From: DAOUBA01 sp034432855
GTDB lineage: Bacteria > Chloroflexota > Anaerolineae > B4-G1
NCBI GenBank assembly: GCA_034432855.1
Contig: DAOUBA010000034.1
Span: 1 to 33,069 of the forward strand
Direction of reading: 5' to 3'
DNA: 33,069 bases
Shown here: piece after piece, positions 6,941 to 14,858 of the stretch
How positions within the stretch are numbered: the first letter of the stretch is position 1
Layout of the letters: every line of letters starts with the position of its first letter
The notes under the pieces: model-generated
The model's input: the letters and a program-made list of their open reading frames with translations, nothing else
Told to the model about the DNA's origin: nothing
The model's database searches: none
Translations under genes and position numbers: made by a program

Positions 6941-8278
6941 ATGTCCCCCATTATCCACATCCAGGACATCGCCGCGCACGTCGGCGAAGAGGTGACCGTC
7001 CAGGGCTGGCTCTATAGCCGCACCGACAAGGGGAAACTGCAATTCCTGCAGGTGCGCGACGGCACGGGCTACGTCCAGTGCGTCGTCTTCCAGAAAGAGG
7101 TCAGCCCGGAGACGTTCGCAGCGGCGCAGAGCCTGACCCAGGAATCGTCGCTCGTCGTTACCGGCTTGGTGCGTCAGGATGCGCGCGCGCCCGGCGTCCC
7201 CGGCGGCTACGAGATCGGCGTCACGGGCCTGCAGGTGCTCCAGGTGGCGCAGGATTATCCCATCCAGCCCAAGGAGCACGGCGTGGACTTTTTGATGGAC
7301 AACCGCCACCTGTGGATTCGCTCGCAAAGCCAGTGGGCCGTGTTGCGCGTGCGCGCCACCGTCATCCGCGCCATCCGCGACTGGCTCGACGGCCACGGTT
7401 TCGTCAATATGGATACGCCCATCCTCACCCCCGCCGCCTGCGAGGGCACTACCACGCTCTTCGAGACCGACTATTTTGGCGAGCCGGCGTATCTGGCGCA
7501 ATCGGGCCAGTTGTACAACGAGGCCAACATCTACGCTTTCGGGCGCGTCTACTGCTTTGGCCCGACTTTCCGCGCCGAAAAGTCCAAGACCCGTCGCCAC
7601 CTCACCGAGTTCTGGATGGTTGAGCCGGAGGCGGCTTTCTGTGATCTGGATGGGCTGATGGAGATCGAGGAGCAGTTTGTCTCGCACATCGTCCAGACCT
7701 GTCTGCGCGAGCGGGCGCGGGAGTTGGCGCTGCTGGGGCGCGACACGAGCCGCCTGCAGAAGGTGACGCCGCCCTTCCCGCGCATCTCTTACGACGAGGC
7801 GCTCAGGATGCTGGCCGAGATCCGCGCCCAGACGGACGACGCGGAACTGAAAGAATCGCTCGCCATCGAGTGGGGCGGCGATTTCGGCTCGCCCCACGAG
7901 ACCGAGTTGACCAAACGTTTCGAGAAGCCGGTCTTTGTCTATGGCTACCCCACGCGCGCCAAGGCGTTCTATATGGAGCCGTGGCCCGGCCGCCCGGAGG
8001 TCAGCAAGAGTGTGGACCTGCTCGCACCGGAGGGGTACGGCGAGATCACCGGCGGCTCGGAGCGCATCTCCGACCCCGACCTCTTGCTACAACGGCTCGA
8101 CGAGTGGGGTCTGCCGCGCGAAGCGTTCGGCTGGTACATTGACCTGCGCAGGTACGGTTCGGTGCCGCACTCGGGCTTCGGCCTGGGGGTCGAACGCACC
8201 GTCACCTGGATCTGCGGCATCGAGCACCTGCGCGAGACGATTTCTTTCCCGCGCACGCTCAAGCGGGTGTATCCATAG
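6941..8278 (+). CDS. asnS: Asparaginyl-tRNA synthetase
   Basis: Encodes 445 aa, a normal length for bacterial AsnRS. It charges tRNA-Asn with asparagine using ATP in the cytoplasm. The N-terminal OB-fold anticodon-binding domain spans about residues 1-105 (VTVQGWLYSRTDKGKLQFLQ, then VRDGTGYVQCVVF). The class II catalytic domain follows with motif 2 around residue 210 (FRAEKSKTRRHLTEFWMVEPE-type sequence) and motif 3 near 412 (GFGLGVERTVTW). The AEKS and RRHL sequence and the lack of an AspRS-type insertion domain favour AsnRS over AspRS. Start ATG 6941 lies 6 bp after the remnant gene's stop; no strong own Shine-Dalgarno is seen, so translation may depend on coupling. Confidence 0.93.
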   Translation: MSPIIHIQDIAAHVGEEVTVQGWLYSRTDKGKLQFLQVRDGTGYVQCVVFQKEVSPETFAAAQSLTQESSLVVTGLVRQDARAPGVPGGYEIGVTGLQVLQVAQDYPIQPKEHGVDFLMDNRHLWIRSQSQWAVLRVRATVIRAIRDWLDGHGFVNMDTPILTPAACEGTTTLFETDYFGEPAYLAQSGQLYNEANIYAFGRVYCFGPTFRAEKSKTRRHLTEFWMVEPEAAFCDLDGLMEIEEQFVSHIVQTCLRERARELALLGRDTSRLQKVTPPFPRISYDEALRMLAEIRAQTDDAELKESLAIEWGGDFGSPHETELTKRFEKPVFVYGYPTRAKAFYMEPWPGRPEVSKSVDLLAPEGYGEITGGSERISDPDLLLQRLDEWGLPREAFGWYIDLRRYGSVPHSGFGLGVERTVTWICGIEHLRETISFPRTLKRVYP

Positions 8279-8298
8279 ATATGGAGGCAAGGAGAAAG

Positions 8299-9405
8299 AT
8301 GAGCAACAAAATTCGTGTCGGCGTTATCGGCGTGGGGCAGATCGGCAAGCGCCACCTGGACAATTACAAGGGCAAGATCCCCGACGCCGAGGTGGTGGCA
8401 ATCGCCGACATCAACGAGGCGGAGGCACAGCGCGTCTCCGAGGTGTATGGTATCCCCAATGTCTACGCGGACTTTCGCCAACTTCTTCGGCGTGACGACA
8501 TTGAGGCCGTGGATGTCTGCCTGCACAACAACCTGCACATGCCGGTGACGGTGGCAGCGCTCGAGGCGGGCAAGCACGTTTACTGCGAAAAGCCAATGGC
8601 CGGCGCCTATTGCGACGCAGAAAGGATGTACCGCGCTGCGCAGGAGACGGGCCGCAAACTGTGCATCCAGATCAACACGCTGTTCCAGAGCGAGACCAAG
8701 GCAGCGAAAGCCATCGTGGATCAAGGGCTGCTAGGGCACATCTACCACGCCCGCTCGACCGGCTTCCGCCGCCGCAACCGGCCCTACGTGGACGGTTATG
8801 GCACGGCGACGTTCGTGCAGAAGGAGCACGCCAGCGGCGGCGCAATGTATGATATGGGCGTTTACCACATCGCCAACATGCTCTATCTGATGGGCAACCC
8901 TGAGGTGTTACGCGTCACCGGCAAGACCTACCAGGAGACGGATATGGACCCGGTGCGCCGCGAATTGAGCGGCTATAACGTCGAGGAACTCGGCATGGGC
9001 TTTGTGCGCTTCGAAGGTGGGATCACGATGGACATCATCGAAGTATGGGCCATCCACCTGGACGGGTTTGAGGGTTGCTACGTCGTCGGTTCCAAAGGGG
9101 GCGTGCGGTTGGAGCCGTTCGGCTACTTTTACAACATCGGCGACCTGGAGATGAACTGCACCGCCGATATGGAGGCATTCGAGTGGCGGCTGCACAGCGT
9201 GCACGCGAACGGCGACGCCTACGACAGCACCCAGCAGCACTGGATCGCCGCGCTCCAGGGGCGCGTCCCGCTGCTGCCGATCGCGGAACTCGCATTGAAC
9301 ACCATGCTGATCTCGGAGGGCATCTACCTCTCAGATGCGTTGGGCCGTGAAGTGACTGCCGACCAGATCAAGGCCGAGTCCAAATCCACGGCAATCCGTT
9401 TATAA
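8299..9405 (+). CDS. Gfo/Idh/MocA-family NAD(P)-dependent oxidoreductase
   Basis: Encodes 368 aa. ATG 8299 follows AAGGAG at the right distance; an earlier in-frame ATG at 8281 has no such site. The N-terminal Rossmann fold has GVIGVGQIGKRHL (residues about 7-19). The family EKP signature appears as CEKPM near residue 97. The C-terminal alpha/beta dimerisation domain follows (GGAMYDMGVYHI has the usual D-x3-H pair near the active site). Family members oxidise or reduce sugars, inositols and related polyols; the substrate cannot be read here. It starts 20 bp after asnS and is probably cotranscribed, though a functional link is not evident. Confidence 0.88.
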   Translation: MSNKIRVGVIGVGQIGKRHLDNYKGKIPDAEVVAIADINEAEAQRVSEVYGIPNVYADFRQLLRRDDIEAVDVCLHNNLHMPVTVAALEAGKHVYCEKPMAGAYCDAERMYRAAQETGRKLCIQINTLFQSETKAAKAIVDQGLLGHIYHARSTGFRRRNRPYVDGYGTATFVQKEHASGGAMYDMGVYHIANMLYLMGNPEVLRVTGKTYQETDMDPVRRELSGYNVEELGMGFVRFEGGITMDIIEVWAIHLDGFEGCYVVGSKGGVRLEPFGYFYNIGDLEMNCTADMEAFEWRLHSVHANGDAYDSTQQHWIAALQGRVPLLPIAELALNTMLISEGIYLSDALGREVTADQIKAESKSTAIRL

Positions 9406-9437
9406 CGAAGGAGACCATTCGGTATTTGGCGTGTAGC

Positions 9438-9560
9438 CGCCTGTCTGGACCGGGGGTAGTATGGCCCCCCCCAGCCGCCAGGCGATCAAATCGCCCGGCT
9501 CAGCAGGCAAAAGCCCTGCGGGCTTGCACCCGGTTCAGCCGTGCGCTTCCAGCGCACGGC
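9438..9560 (+). ncRNA. Structured RNA leader candidate, unrecognised
   Basis: Four helices follow in close order. The first is a long composite stem: CGCCTG (9438-9443) with CAGGCG (9479-9484), CTGG with CCAG, and GGGGG with CCCCC inside. The others are GGCGAT/ATCGCC with a 3-nt loop (9481-9495), GCAGG/CCTGC (9503-9519), and a perfect 9-bp stem GCCGTGCGC/GCGCACGGC (9538-9560). The third helix competes with an alternative AAGCCC/GGGCTT pairing (9511-9525), and helices 1 and 2 share bases. The region lies in the 5' leader of the 54-aa gene. It does not show landmarks of RNase P, SRP, tmRNA or riboswitches I know. A switching leader or a small RNA are both possible. Confidence 0.45.
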
Positions 9561-9623
9561 GGGGCCGCGCAGCAATGAATCACCGAATGCTCTCCGAAGC
9601 AATTCTGGTAGGAGGTGAAGTGT

Positions 9624-9788
9624 ATGCATCGAGCGAAAGACAAGGCGCGCATTCGCAGGCAGACCCGCAAACGGAAACTGCGTTACCTGCGCCAGCGGCT
9701 GGCCCAGGCCAGCACTCCCGCCGAGCGCAAGAAATGGATCGCTAAAATCAAGCGCGTCAGCCCGATCGCTCCTGTACCGGAGGAATGA
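9624..9788 (+). CDS. Small basic protein, 54 aa, unknown
   Basis: ATG 9624 is preceded by AGGAGGTGAAGTGT, a strong ribosome binding site, which is the main reason to accept this small gene. The product is very basic and probably helical: MHRAKDKARIRRQTRKRKLR, a middle with YLRQRLAQASTPAERKKWIA, then a short acidic end. About one third of residues are Arg or Lys, suggesting contact with RNA, DNA or the ribosome. It loosely recalls small Arg/Lys-rich families such as DUF6800, but I cannot confirm membership. It lies downstream of the structured leader and 11 bp before the thiamine operon promoter. Confidence 0.65.
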   Translation: MHRAKDKARIRRQTRKRKLRYLRQRLAQASTPAERKKWIAKIKRVSPIAPVPEE

Positions 9789-9799
9789 GCCCTTCCGGC

Positions 9800-9828
9800 T
9801 TGCCGGGTTTGGGAAGTCATGGTATAAT
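9800..9828 (+). promoter_or_regulatory. Promoter of the thiamine operon
   Basis: TTGCCG (9800-9805), a 17-nt spacer, TATAAT (9823-9828). Transcription would begin near 9835, just ahead of the TPP riboswitch. Confidence 0.8.
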
Positions 9829-9842
9829 GCATTTACACTAAA

Positions 9843-9937
<95 letters not shown>

Positions 9938-9953
9938 TGTGAGCGAAACGTGC

Positions 9954-9985
9954 AACCGCCCCGCTGGCCGGGGCGGTTCTGTTTT
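9954..9985 (+). terminator. Intrinsic terminator of the riboswitch expression platform
   Basis: Perfect 10-bp stem AACCGCCCCG / CGGGGCGGTT (9954-9963 and 9969-9978) with a 5-nt loop, followed by CTGTTTTG. Its place directly after the TPP aptamer fits conditional termination; I did not find a clear antiterminator. Confidence 0.8.
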
Positions 9986-9989
9986 GTGG

Positions 9990-10080
9990 CCCTCCCCCTA
10001 ACCCCCTTCCCCTCCCTCCCCCTTCCCCCCGTTTTACGGGGGGAAGGGGGAGGGAGCAGAGGGTGGGGGAAAGGGGGCAA
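9990..10080. repeat. C/T-rich hairpin repeat, copy 1
   Basis: Core is a perfect 20-bp inverted repeat (10012-10031 with 10037-10056, loop TTTTA), flanked by CCTAACCCCCTTCCCC on one side and G-rich complement on the other. It shares this design with 28852-28958 and 29876-29960. It lies in the leader between the riboswitch terminator and thiN. Confidence 0.85.
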
Positions 10081-10090
10081 AGGAGATCCC

Positions 10091-10741
10091 ATGCGTGCTA
10101 TCATCTTCACCAACGGACAACTCGACCCGGAGAGCACACGGGAGCAATTGCGCCCCGGTGACCTGATCGTCGCCGCCGACGGCGGCACCCGCCACGCGCT
10201 GGCGCTGGGCGTCGCGCCCCACCTCGTCATCGGCGATCTGGATTCGCTCTCGCCCCAGGAGCAGGCGCGTGCGGAAGCGGCGGGCGCGCAGATCATCCGC
10301 TTCGCGTCACGCAAGGACGAGACCGACCTGGAACTCGCGCTCCTGCACGCTGCGCGCGCCGGCGCCAATGAGATCGTCATCCTGGGCGCGCTGGGCGGGC
10401 GGCTCGACCAGACCATCGCCAACGTGCTCCTGCTGGCACTCCCGGCGCTGCGTGGGCTAGACGTGCGCATCGCCGAAGGTGCGCAGGAGGCGTTCCTCAT
10501 CCGGGATGAGGCGCTCGTCCACGGGCAGCCCGGCGACACACTCTCGCTCATCCCGCTGGGCGGCGACGCGCTGGGGGTTACTGCCGAGGGTGTCGAGTGG
10601 CCGCTGCGCGACGAGACGCTGCGCTTTGGCCTCACGCGGGGGGTGAGCAACGTACTTGTGGGAGAGCGGGCACGGGTCGGCGTGCGCAAGGGAATGCTTT
10701 TGTGTGTGTTGACGCGAAAGGCGGACAGAGAGACACGGTGA
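10091..10741 (+). CDS. thiN: Thiamine pyrophosphokinase
   Basis: Encodes 216 aa. The ATG at 10091 follows AAGGAG; the long upstream extension runs through the riboswitch and is not coding. The enzyme transfers pyrophosphate from ATP to thiamine, giving TPP, in the cytoplasm. Family landmarks are visible: AADGGTRHAL and HLVIGDLDSL (N-terminal catalytic part with acidic residues), the KDETDLELAL motif, GALGGRLDQTIAN, and a C-terminal beta-rich domain ending in GVSNVL. As the first gene after the TPP riboswitch it converts imported thiamine to the cofactor that represses the operon. The salvage operon (transport plus kinase) is self-consistent. Confidence 0.93.
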   Translation: MRAIIFTNGQLDPESTREQLRPGDLIVAADGGTRHALALGVAPHLVIGDLDSLSPQEQARAEAAGAQIIRFASRKDETDLELALLHAARAGANEIVILGALGGRLDQTIANVLLLALPALRGLDVRIAEGAQEAFLIRDEALVHGQPGDTLSLIPLGGDALGVTAEGVEWPLRDETLRFGLTRGVSNVLVGERARVGVRKGMLLCVLTRKADRETR

Positions 10742-10772
10742 CAAGGAGACCGGAAGGAAGGAGGTTCTTGAG

Positions 10773-11918
10773 ATGAGACGAATTAGCATGCTTGTGGTGG
10801 CAGTAGGATTGCTGATGTTGGCAGGTTGTAGGGCAGGCACACCGATTGCACCTCCTGCACTGGAGTTTCAAGGGACAGCGACTGCGACCGAAATCCCCGC
10901 GCCAACCGAGACGCCGTCGCCGACGGCAGCGGGACCGCGTAGTTTGCGGGTGATGACGCACGATAGTTTCGACATCGGCGAGGAGACCATCGCCGCGTTC
11001 GAGGCCCGCTACAACGCCACGGTCGAAATCCTGGAATCGGGCGATGTGGGCGTGATGCTGAACCAGGCCATTCTCAGCAAGGATAATCCACTGGCCGACG
11101 TACTCTACGGGGTGGATAATACCTTTCTCGGTCGTGCCCTCGACGCGGGCATCTTCGATCCCTACGAATCGCCGTTGCTGGCCGAGATCCCTGACACTCT
11201 GGAACTCGACCCACAGCACCGCGCCCTGCCGGTGGACTATGGCGATGTGTGTCTCAACTACGACAAGGGCTGGTTCGCCGAGCGCGGTCTGACACCGCCC
11301 ACCAACCTGGAGGACCTGGTCAAGCCGGAATACAAGAGCCTGACCGTGGTGGAGAACCCGGCCACCTCCTCGCCGGGATTGGCCTTTATGCTGGCGACTA
11401 TCGGCCACTTTGGCGAGACCGGCGACTATACGTGGCTCGACTATTGGACCGACCTGCGTGCCAACGACGTGCTGGTCACCGAAGGCTGGGAGGATGCCTA
11501 CTGGGGGCAGTTCACCTACGGCTCGCAGGGAGAAGGCCAGCGTCCCATCGTCGTCAGTTATGCCTCAAGCCCGCCTGTCGAGGTGCTCTTTGCCGAGCAA
11601 CCATTCGAGGAGGCGCCCACGGCGGCAGTCGTGAGTGATGGGGCGTGCTTCCGGCAAATCGAGTTCGTCGGCATCCTCAAAAATGGACAGAACCGTGACC
11701 TGGCCCAGGCGTGGGTGGACTATATGCTGGACAAGACCTTCCAGGAGGACATCCCGCTGCACATGTTTATGTTCCCCGCCAACCAGGGCGCCACACTGCC
11801 GGACGTTTTCGCCCGCTTCGCCGTCATCCCCGAGCGCCCGGCCCTGGTGGACTATGCCGCCATCGAGACCAACCGCGAGGCGTGGGTCGAGGCGTGGACG
11901 GAGGTCGTCTTGCGGTGA
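10773..11918 (+). CDS. thiB: Thiamine ABC transporter, substrate-binding lipoprotein
   Basis: Encodes 381 aa. ATG 10773 follows GGAGG with an 8-nt spacer. The signal peptide ends in a lipobox (MLAGC, Cys19), followed by a Thr/Pro/Ala linker to about residue 50. The mature part is a class of periplasmic-binding fold seen in ThiB and iron-binding proteins: LRVMTHDSF, ADVLYGVDNTFLGRAL, ALPVDYGDVCLNYDK, a Trp/Tyr-rich binding segment (ITYGSQ-like WGQFTYGSQGEG, VVSYASSP). The opening VMTHDSF and the TPP riboswitch favour thiamine over iron. The stop overlaps the GTG start of thiP. It captures thiamine outside the membrane for the permease. Confidence 0.88.
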   Translation: MRRISMLVVAVGLLMLAGCRAGTPIAPPALEFQGTATATEIPAPTETPSPTAAGPRSLRVMTHDSFDIGEETIAAFEARYNATVEILESGDVGVMLNQAILSKDNPLADVLYGVDNTFLGRALDAGIFDPYESPLLAEIPDTLELDPQHRALPVDYGDVCLNYDKGWFAERGLTPPTNLEDLVKPEYKSLTVVENPATSSPGLAFMLATIGHFGETGDYTWLDYWTDLRANDVLVTEGWEDAYWGQFTYGSQGEGQRPIVVSYASSPPVEVLFAEQPFEEAPTAAVVSDGACFRQIEFVGILKNGQNRDLAQAWVDYMLDKTFQEDIPLHMFMFPANQGATLPDVFARFAVIPERPALVDYAAIETNREAWVEAWTEVVLR

Positions 11919-13633
11919 TTGAGCAGGGGGGCAGGGGGGCAGAGGAACGGAGGAGCAGGCACGTATTGGCGATTGGCTTCCTGCCTCTTGCCTTCCTGCT
12001 CCTTTTCTACTTCTACCCCCTTGCCTCCATTCTGGGCCTCTCCTTCGCGCCGGAGGGGCGACTCGACCTGACGGGTCTGACACGACTGTTCCGTACGCCG
12101 TATTACCTGCGTATCCTTTGGTTCACCCTCTGGCAGGCGGCGTTCTCGACGCTGCTGACAGTGACGCTCGCGCTGCCGGGGGCCTACGTCTTCGCCCGCT
12201 ACGATTTTCCCGGCAAGTCGCTCATCCAGGCGCTGACGACCGTGCCGTTCGTCCTGCCGACCATCGTCGTCGCGTTGGCCTTCACCGCGCTCCTGGGCCC
12301 GCGCGGCTGGCTCAATCTGGCGCTGATGACCCTGCTGCGGCTGGAGCGCCCGCCGCTCGACCTCCAGTACACGCTGGGGCTGATTCTCCTGGCGCACGTC
12401 TTTTACAACTATGTGCTGGTGTTGCGCATCGTCGGCACGTACTGGTCGAACCTCGACCCGCGTCTGGAAGAAGCGGCGCGGATGCTGGGCGCAAGCCGCT
12501 GGCGGGCATTCCGCGAGGTGACGCTGCCACTGTTGATGCCGGCCATCGGCGCGGCGGCGATCCTGGTCTTCCTGTTCTGCTTCACCAGTTTCGGCGTCAT
12601 CCTGGTGTTGGGCGGGCCACGCTTTGCCACGCTCGAGGTCGAGATTTACCGCCAGACCATCCAGTACCTCAATCTGCCCCTGGCGGCGACGCTCTCGCTG
12701 GTGCAGATCCTGTTCACCTTTGCGTTGATGGCGGTCTACACGCGCTTGCAGGCGCGTATCGCGCGGTGGCTGGACCTGCGCTCGCGGCGGATGACACAGC
12801 GCCGTCCGCGCCGCGTACGCGAGTGGTTGATCGTCACGGTTAACATCGGGTTGATGCTGACGCTGTTGGTTACACCGCTCGCTGCGCTTGTCGCACGCTC
12901 GTTCACGGCGGGGGAGACGCCATTTCAGCCCTACCGCCTGCTGTTCGAGAACCCGCGCGGTTCGGCGTTCTACGTCCCGCCGATGGCGGCAGCGCGCAAT
13001 TCGCTGCTCTTCGCGCTGGCGACGATGGGGCTGGCGGTGGCGCTGGGGCTGCTGGCGACGGCGGCGCTGGACAACCGCAGAGAAACCCGACTCTTCGAAA
13101 AAACCGGGTTTCTGCGCCGGCTTCTCGATCCGCTCTTTATGTTGCCGCTGGGCACCTCGGCGGTGACGCTGGGGTTGGGCTACATCGTCGCGCTGGACGA
13201 ACCGCCGCTCAATCTGCGCACGTCACCGCTCTTGGTCGTGCTGGCGCATACGCTCATCGCGCTGCTCTTCGTCGTGCGCAGTGTCCTTCCGGCGCTGCGC
13301 TCAATCCATCCCCACCTGCGTGAAGCGGCGGCCATTCTGGGAGCGGCCCCCTGGCGCGTCTGGCGCGAGATTGACCTGCCGATTGTGGCGCGGGCGGTAG
13401 CGGTGGGCGCGGTGTTCGCCTTCACGATCTCGATGGGCGAGTTCGGCGCCACCAGCCTGATCGCCCGCCCGGAGCGTCCCACGTTGCCGATCGCCATCTA
13501 CCGCTTCCTGGGCCGCCCCGGCGCCGCCAACTATGCCCAGGCGCTCGCGATGGCGACGTTGCTGATGGTCGTATGCACGCTGGGTTTTCTGACGATCGAG
13601 AGGTTCAGAGTGGAAGAAGTGGGTGAATTCTGA
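11915..13633 (+). CDS. thiP: Thiamine ABC transporter, permease (two-domain)
   Basis: Encodes 572 aa. The GTG start at 11915 overlaps thiB's TGA by three bases (GTGA) and follows GGAGG by 10 nt. About 12 membrane helices form two tandem MetI-like permease halves. Each has an EAA loop for the ATPase: EEAARMLGASRWRAF near residue 185 and REAAAILGAAPWRVW near 469. This matches ThiP and the related FbpB iron permeases. Two oddities: a G-rich octamer repeat (11922-11945, GCAGGGGG-type units) encodes the first residues. A hairpin repeat (13081-13113) lies in frame in the cytoplasmic joint of the second half. Either could be tolerated because each falls outside membrane helices. Confidence 0.9.
   Translation: MIEQGGRGAEERRSRHVLAIGFLPLAFLLLFYFYPLASILGLSFAPEGRLDLTGLTRLFRTPYYLRILWFTLWQAAFSTLLTVTLALPGAYVFARYDFPGKSLIQALTTVPFVLPTIVVALAFTALLGPRGWLNLALMTLLRLERPPLDLQYTLGLILLAHVFYNYVLVLRIVGTYWSNLDPRLEEAARMLGASRWRAFREVTLPLLMPAIGAAAILVFLFCFTSFGVILVLGGPRFATLEVEIYRQTIQYLNLPLAATLSLVQILFTFALMAVYTRLQARIARWLDLRSRRMTQRRPRRVREWLIVTVNIGLMLTLLVTPLAALVARSFTAGETPFQPYRLLFENPRGSAFYVPPMAAARNSLLFALATMGLAVALGLLATAALDNRRETRLFEKTGFLRRLLDPLFMLPLGTSAVTLGLGYIVALDEPPLNLRTSPLLVVLAHTLIALLFVVRSVLPALRSIHPHLREAAAILGAAPWRVWREIDLPIVARAVAVGAVFAFTISMGEFGATSLIARPERPTLPIAIYRFLGRPGAANYAQALAMATLLMVVCTLGFLTIERFRVEEVGEF
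13081..13113. repeat. Intragenic hairpin repeat in thiP
   Basis: AGAAACCCG (13081-13089) and CGGGTTTCT (13105-13113) form a 9-bp inverted repeat around an A-rich loop. It is translated as ETRLFEKTGFLRR. Similar AGAAACC-GGTTTCT hairpins occur as dispersed repeats in other bacteria. Confidence 0.6.
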
Positions 13634-13639
13634 CGGAAC

Positions 13640-13674
13640 ACGCAGTACGCAACACGTACTTCGTATTGCCTATT
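13640..13674. repeat. Degenerate heptamer array between thiP and thiQ
   Basis: Five 7-bp units in register: ACGCAGT, ACGCAAC, ACGTACT, TCGTATT, GCCTATT. It fills most of the 61-bp spacer between the two genes. Confidence 0.6.
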
Positions 13675-13694
13675 CCGCCTCTCCGGAGAACCCA

Positions 13695-14780
13695 ATGCCT
13701 CTACTCGAACTCCGCGCCATCCACAAATCCTACCCCGACGGCTGGACGCTGGCCGACGTGAGTTTCACCGTCGAGCAAGGTGAGATCGTCTGCCTGCTGG
13801 GCCCCTCCGGCTGCGGCAAGACAACGCTGTTGCGCCTCATCGCCGGGCTGGAGACGCCCGACTCCGGTCAGGTGCTGGTGGATGGCGAGGACGTGACCCA
13901 TGCGCCGCCGCACCTGCGTGGCTTTGGGCTGATGTTCCAGGAGTATGCGCTCTTTCCACACAAGGACGTGTTCGGCAACGTCGCCTTTGGGCTGCGCATG
14001 CAGAGGCTGAACCGCCGCGAGATCGCCGCGCGGGTGGCCGAGGCGCTGGCGCTGGTGGGCCTGGGGGGGTTCGAGCGGCGCGACGTGAACCAACTTTCCG
14101 GCGGAGAACGACAACGGGTGGCCCTGGCCCGCAGCCTGGCACCACATCCGCGCCTCCTGATGCTCGACGAGCCGCTGGGCGCGCTCGACCGCAACCTGCG
14201 CGAGCGGCTGCTCGACGAATTGCCTGTCATTCTCCGCCGTGCCGGGGTCACTGCGCTCACGGTCACCCACGATCAGGAAGAAGCCTTCGCCCTGGCCGAC
14301 CGCGTGGTGCTGATGCGCGCTGGGCGGGTCATACAGGTGGGGGCGCCGGAGGAGGTCTACCGGAAGCCGGTCTCCACCTGGGTGGCGCACTTTCTGGGAT
14401 TGACGAACCTGCTACAAGCAAAGGTGGTGGACGGTGGAGTCGAGACGGGGATCGGGAAGTTAGTGATTAGGGATTGGGGAGTAGGGATTGGGAATCACGA
14501 ATCACTAATCACTAATCCCCAATGCCCACTCCCTAATCCCCAACTACTCATCCGACCGGAGGCAGCGCGGCTGGACGCGGATGGCCCTAACGTCGTGCGC
14601 GGCATCGTCGTCGAACGCTCCTTCCGTGGTGGGCATTATCGGGTGAGGCTGCGCCATGCCGGTGGCCAGGAATTGACCTTCGACTTTCCTGCCGGGGTCG
14701 GGTTGCCGGCTGTCGGCGAAACCATCGTTCTATCTCTTGATCCCACTGCGCTGGTGCTGCTGCCGGCGGAGGAGCCATAG
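13695..14780 (+). CDS. thiQ: Thiamine ABC transporter, ATPase with C-terminal TOBE domain
   Basis: Encodes 361 aa. ATG 13695 follows CCGGAG. The ABC ATPase is complete: Walker A GPSGCGKTTL (about residue 36), Q-loop MFQEYALF, signature LSGGERQRVALA (134), Walker B LLMLDEPLGALD (153), switch His in VTHDQEE. Classical ThiQ ends after about 230 residues; here a TOBE-type domain follows (residues about 286-355), as in FbpC/PotA-type ATPases. Between the two lies an in-frame inverted heptamer repeat (14459-14548) coding for about 30 residues. It powers thiamine import with thiB and thiP. Assignment to thiamine comes from the riboswitch and thiN; by sequence alone an iron-type transporter would fit equally. 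Confidence 0.85.
   Translation: MPLLELRAIHKSYPDGWTLADVSFTVEQGEIVCLLGPSGCGKTTLLRLIAGLETPDSGQVLVDGEDVTHAPPHLRGFGLMFQEYALFPHKDVFGNVAFGLRMQRLNRREIAARVAEALALVGLGGFERRDVNQLSGGERQRVALARSLAPHPRLLMLDEPLGALDRNLRERLLDELPVILRRAGVTALTVTHDQEEAFALADRVVLMRAGRVIQVGAPEEVYRKPVSTWVAHFLGLTNLLQAKVVDGGVETGIGKLVIRDWGVGIGNHESLITNPQCPLPNPQLLIRPEAARLDADGPNVVRGIVVERSFRGGHYRVRLRHAGGQELTFDFPAGVGLPAVGETIVLSLDPTALVLLPAEEP
14459..14548. repeat. Inverted heptamer repeat inside thiQ
   Basis: The left arm has GTGATTAGGGATTGGGGAG-type units. The right arm has complementary ATCACTAATCACTAATCCCC and CCCTAATCCCCAACTACT. Units recur about every 7 bases and the arms can pair in an imperfect long hairpin. The repeat is fully in frame and free of stops. 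Confidence 0.8.
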
Positions 14781-14788
14781 GTGCCCAC

Positions 14789-14817
14789 TTGCGCAGAGAG
14801 GTAAGGCGGGGTAGAAT
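14789..14817 (+). promoter_or_regulatory. Possible sigma-70 promoter
   Basis: TTGCGC (14789-14794), a 17-nt spacer, TAGAAT (14812-14817), about 42 bp before the start of the 472-aa gene. Fair match to consensus. Confidence 0.5.
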
Positions 14818-14858
14818 TGAGCCCTGTCAGGTCAGGTTGAGACTTGCGGAGGAATTGG

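Noticed and set aside
6887..7897. Long minus-strand frame opposite asnS
   Set aside because: asnS is certain from class II motifs; the opposite frame has no recognisable domain or ribosome binding site.
9430..9570. Structured region considered as RNase P RNA, SRP RNA, tmRNA, or a fluoride or c-di-GMP riboswitch
   Set aside because: Conserved landmarks of these RNAs (for example GAGGAAAGTCC of RNase P) are missing; only loose stem similarity remains.
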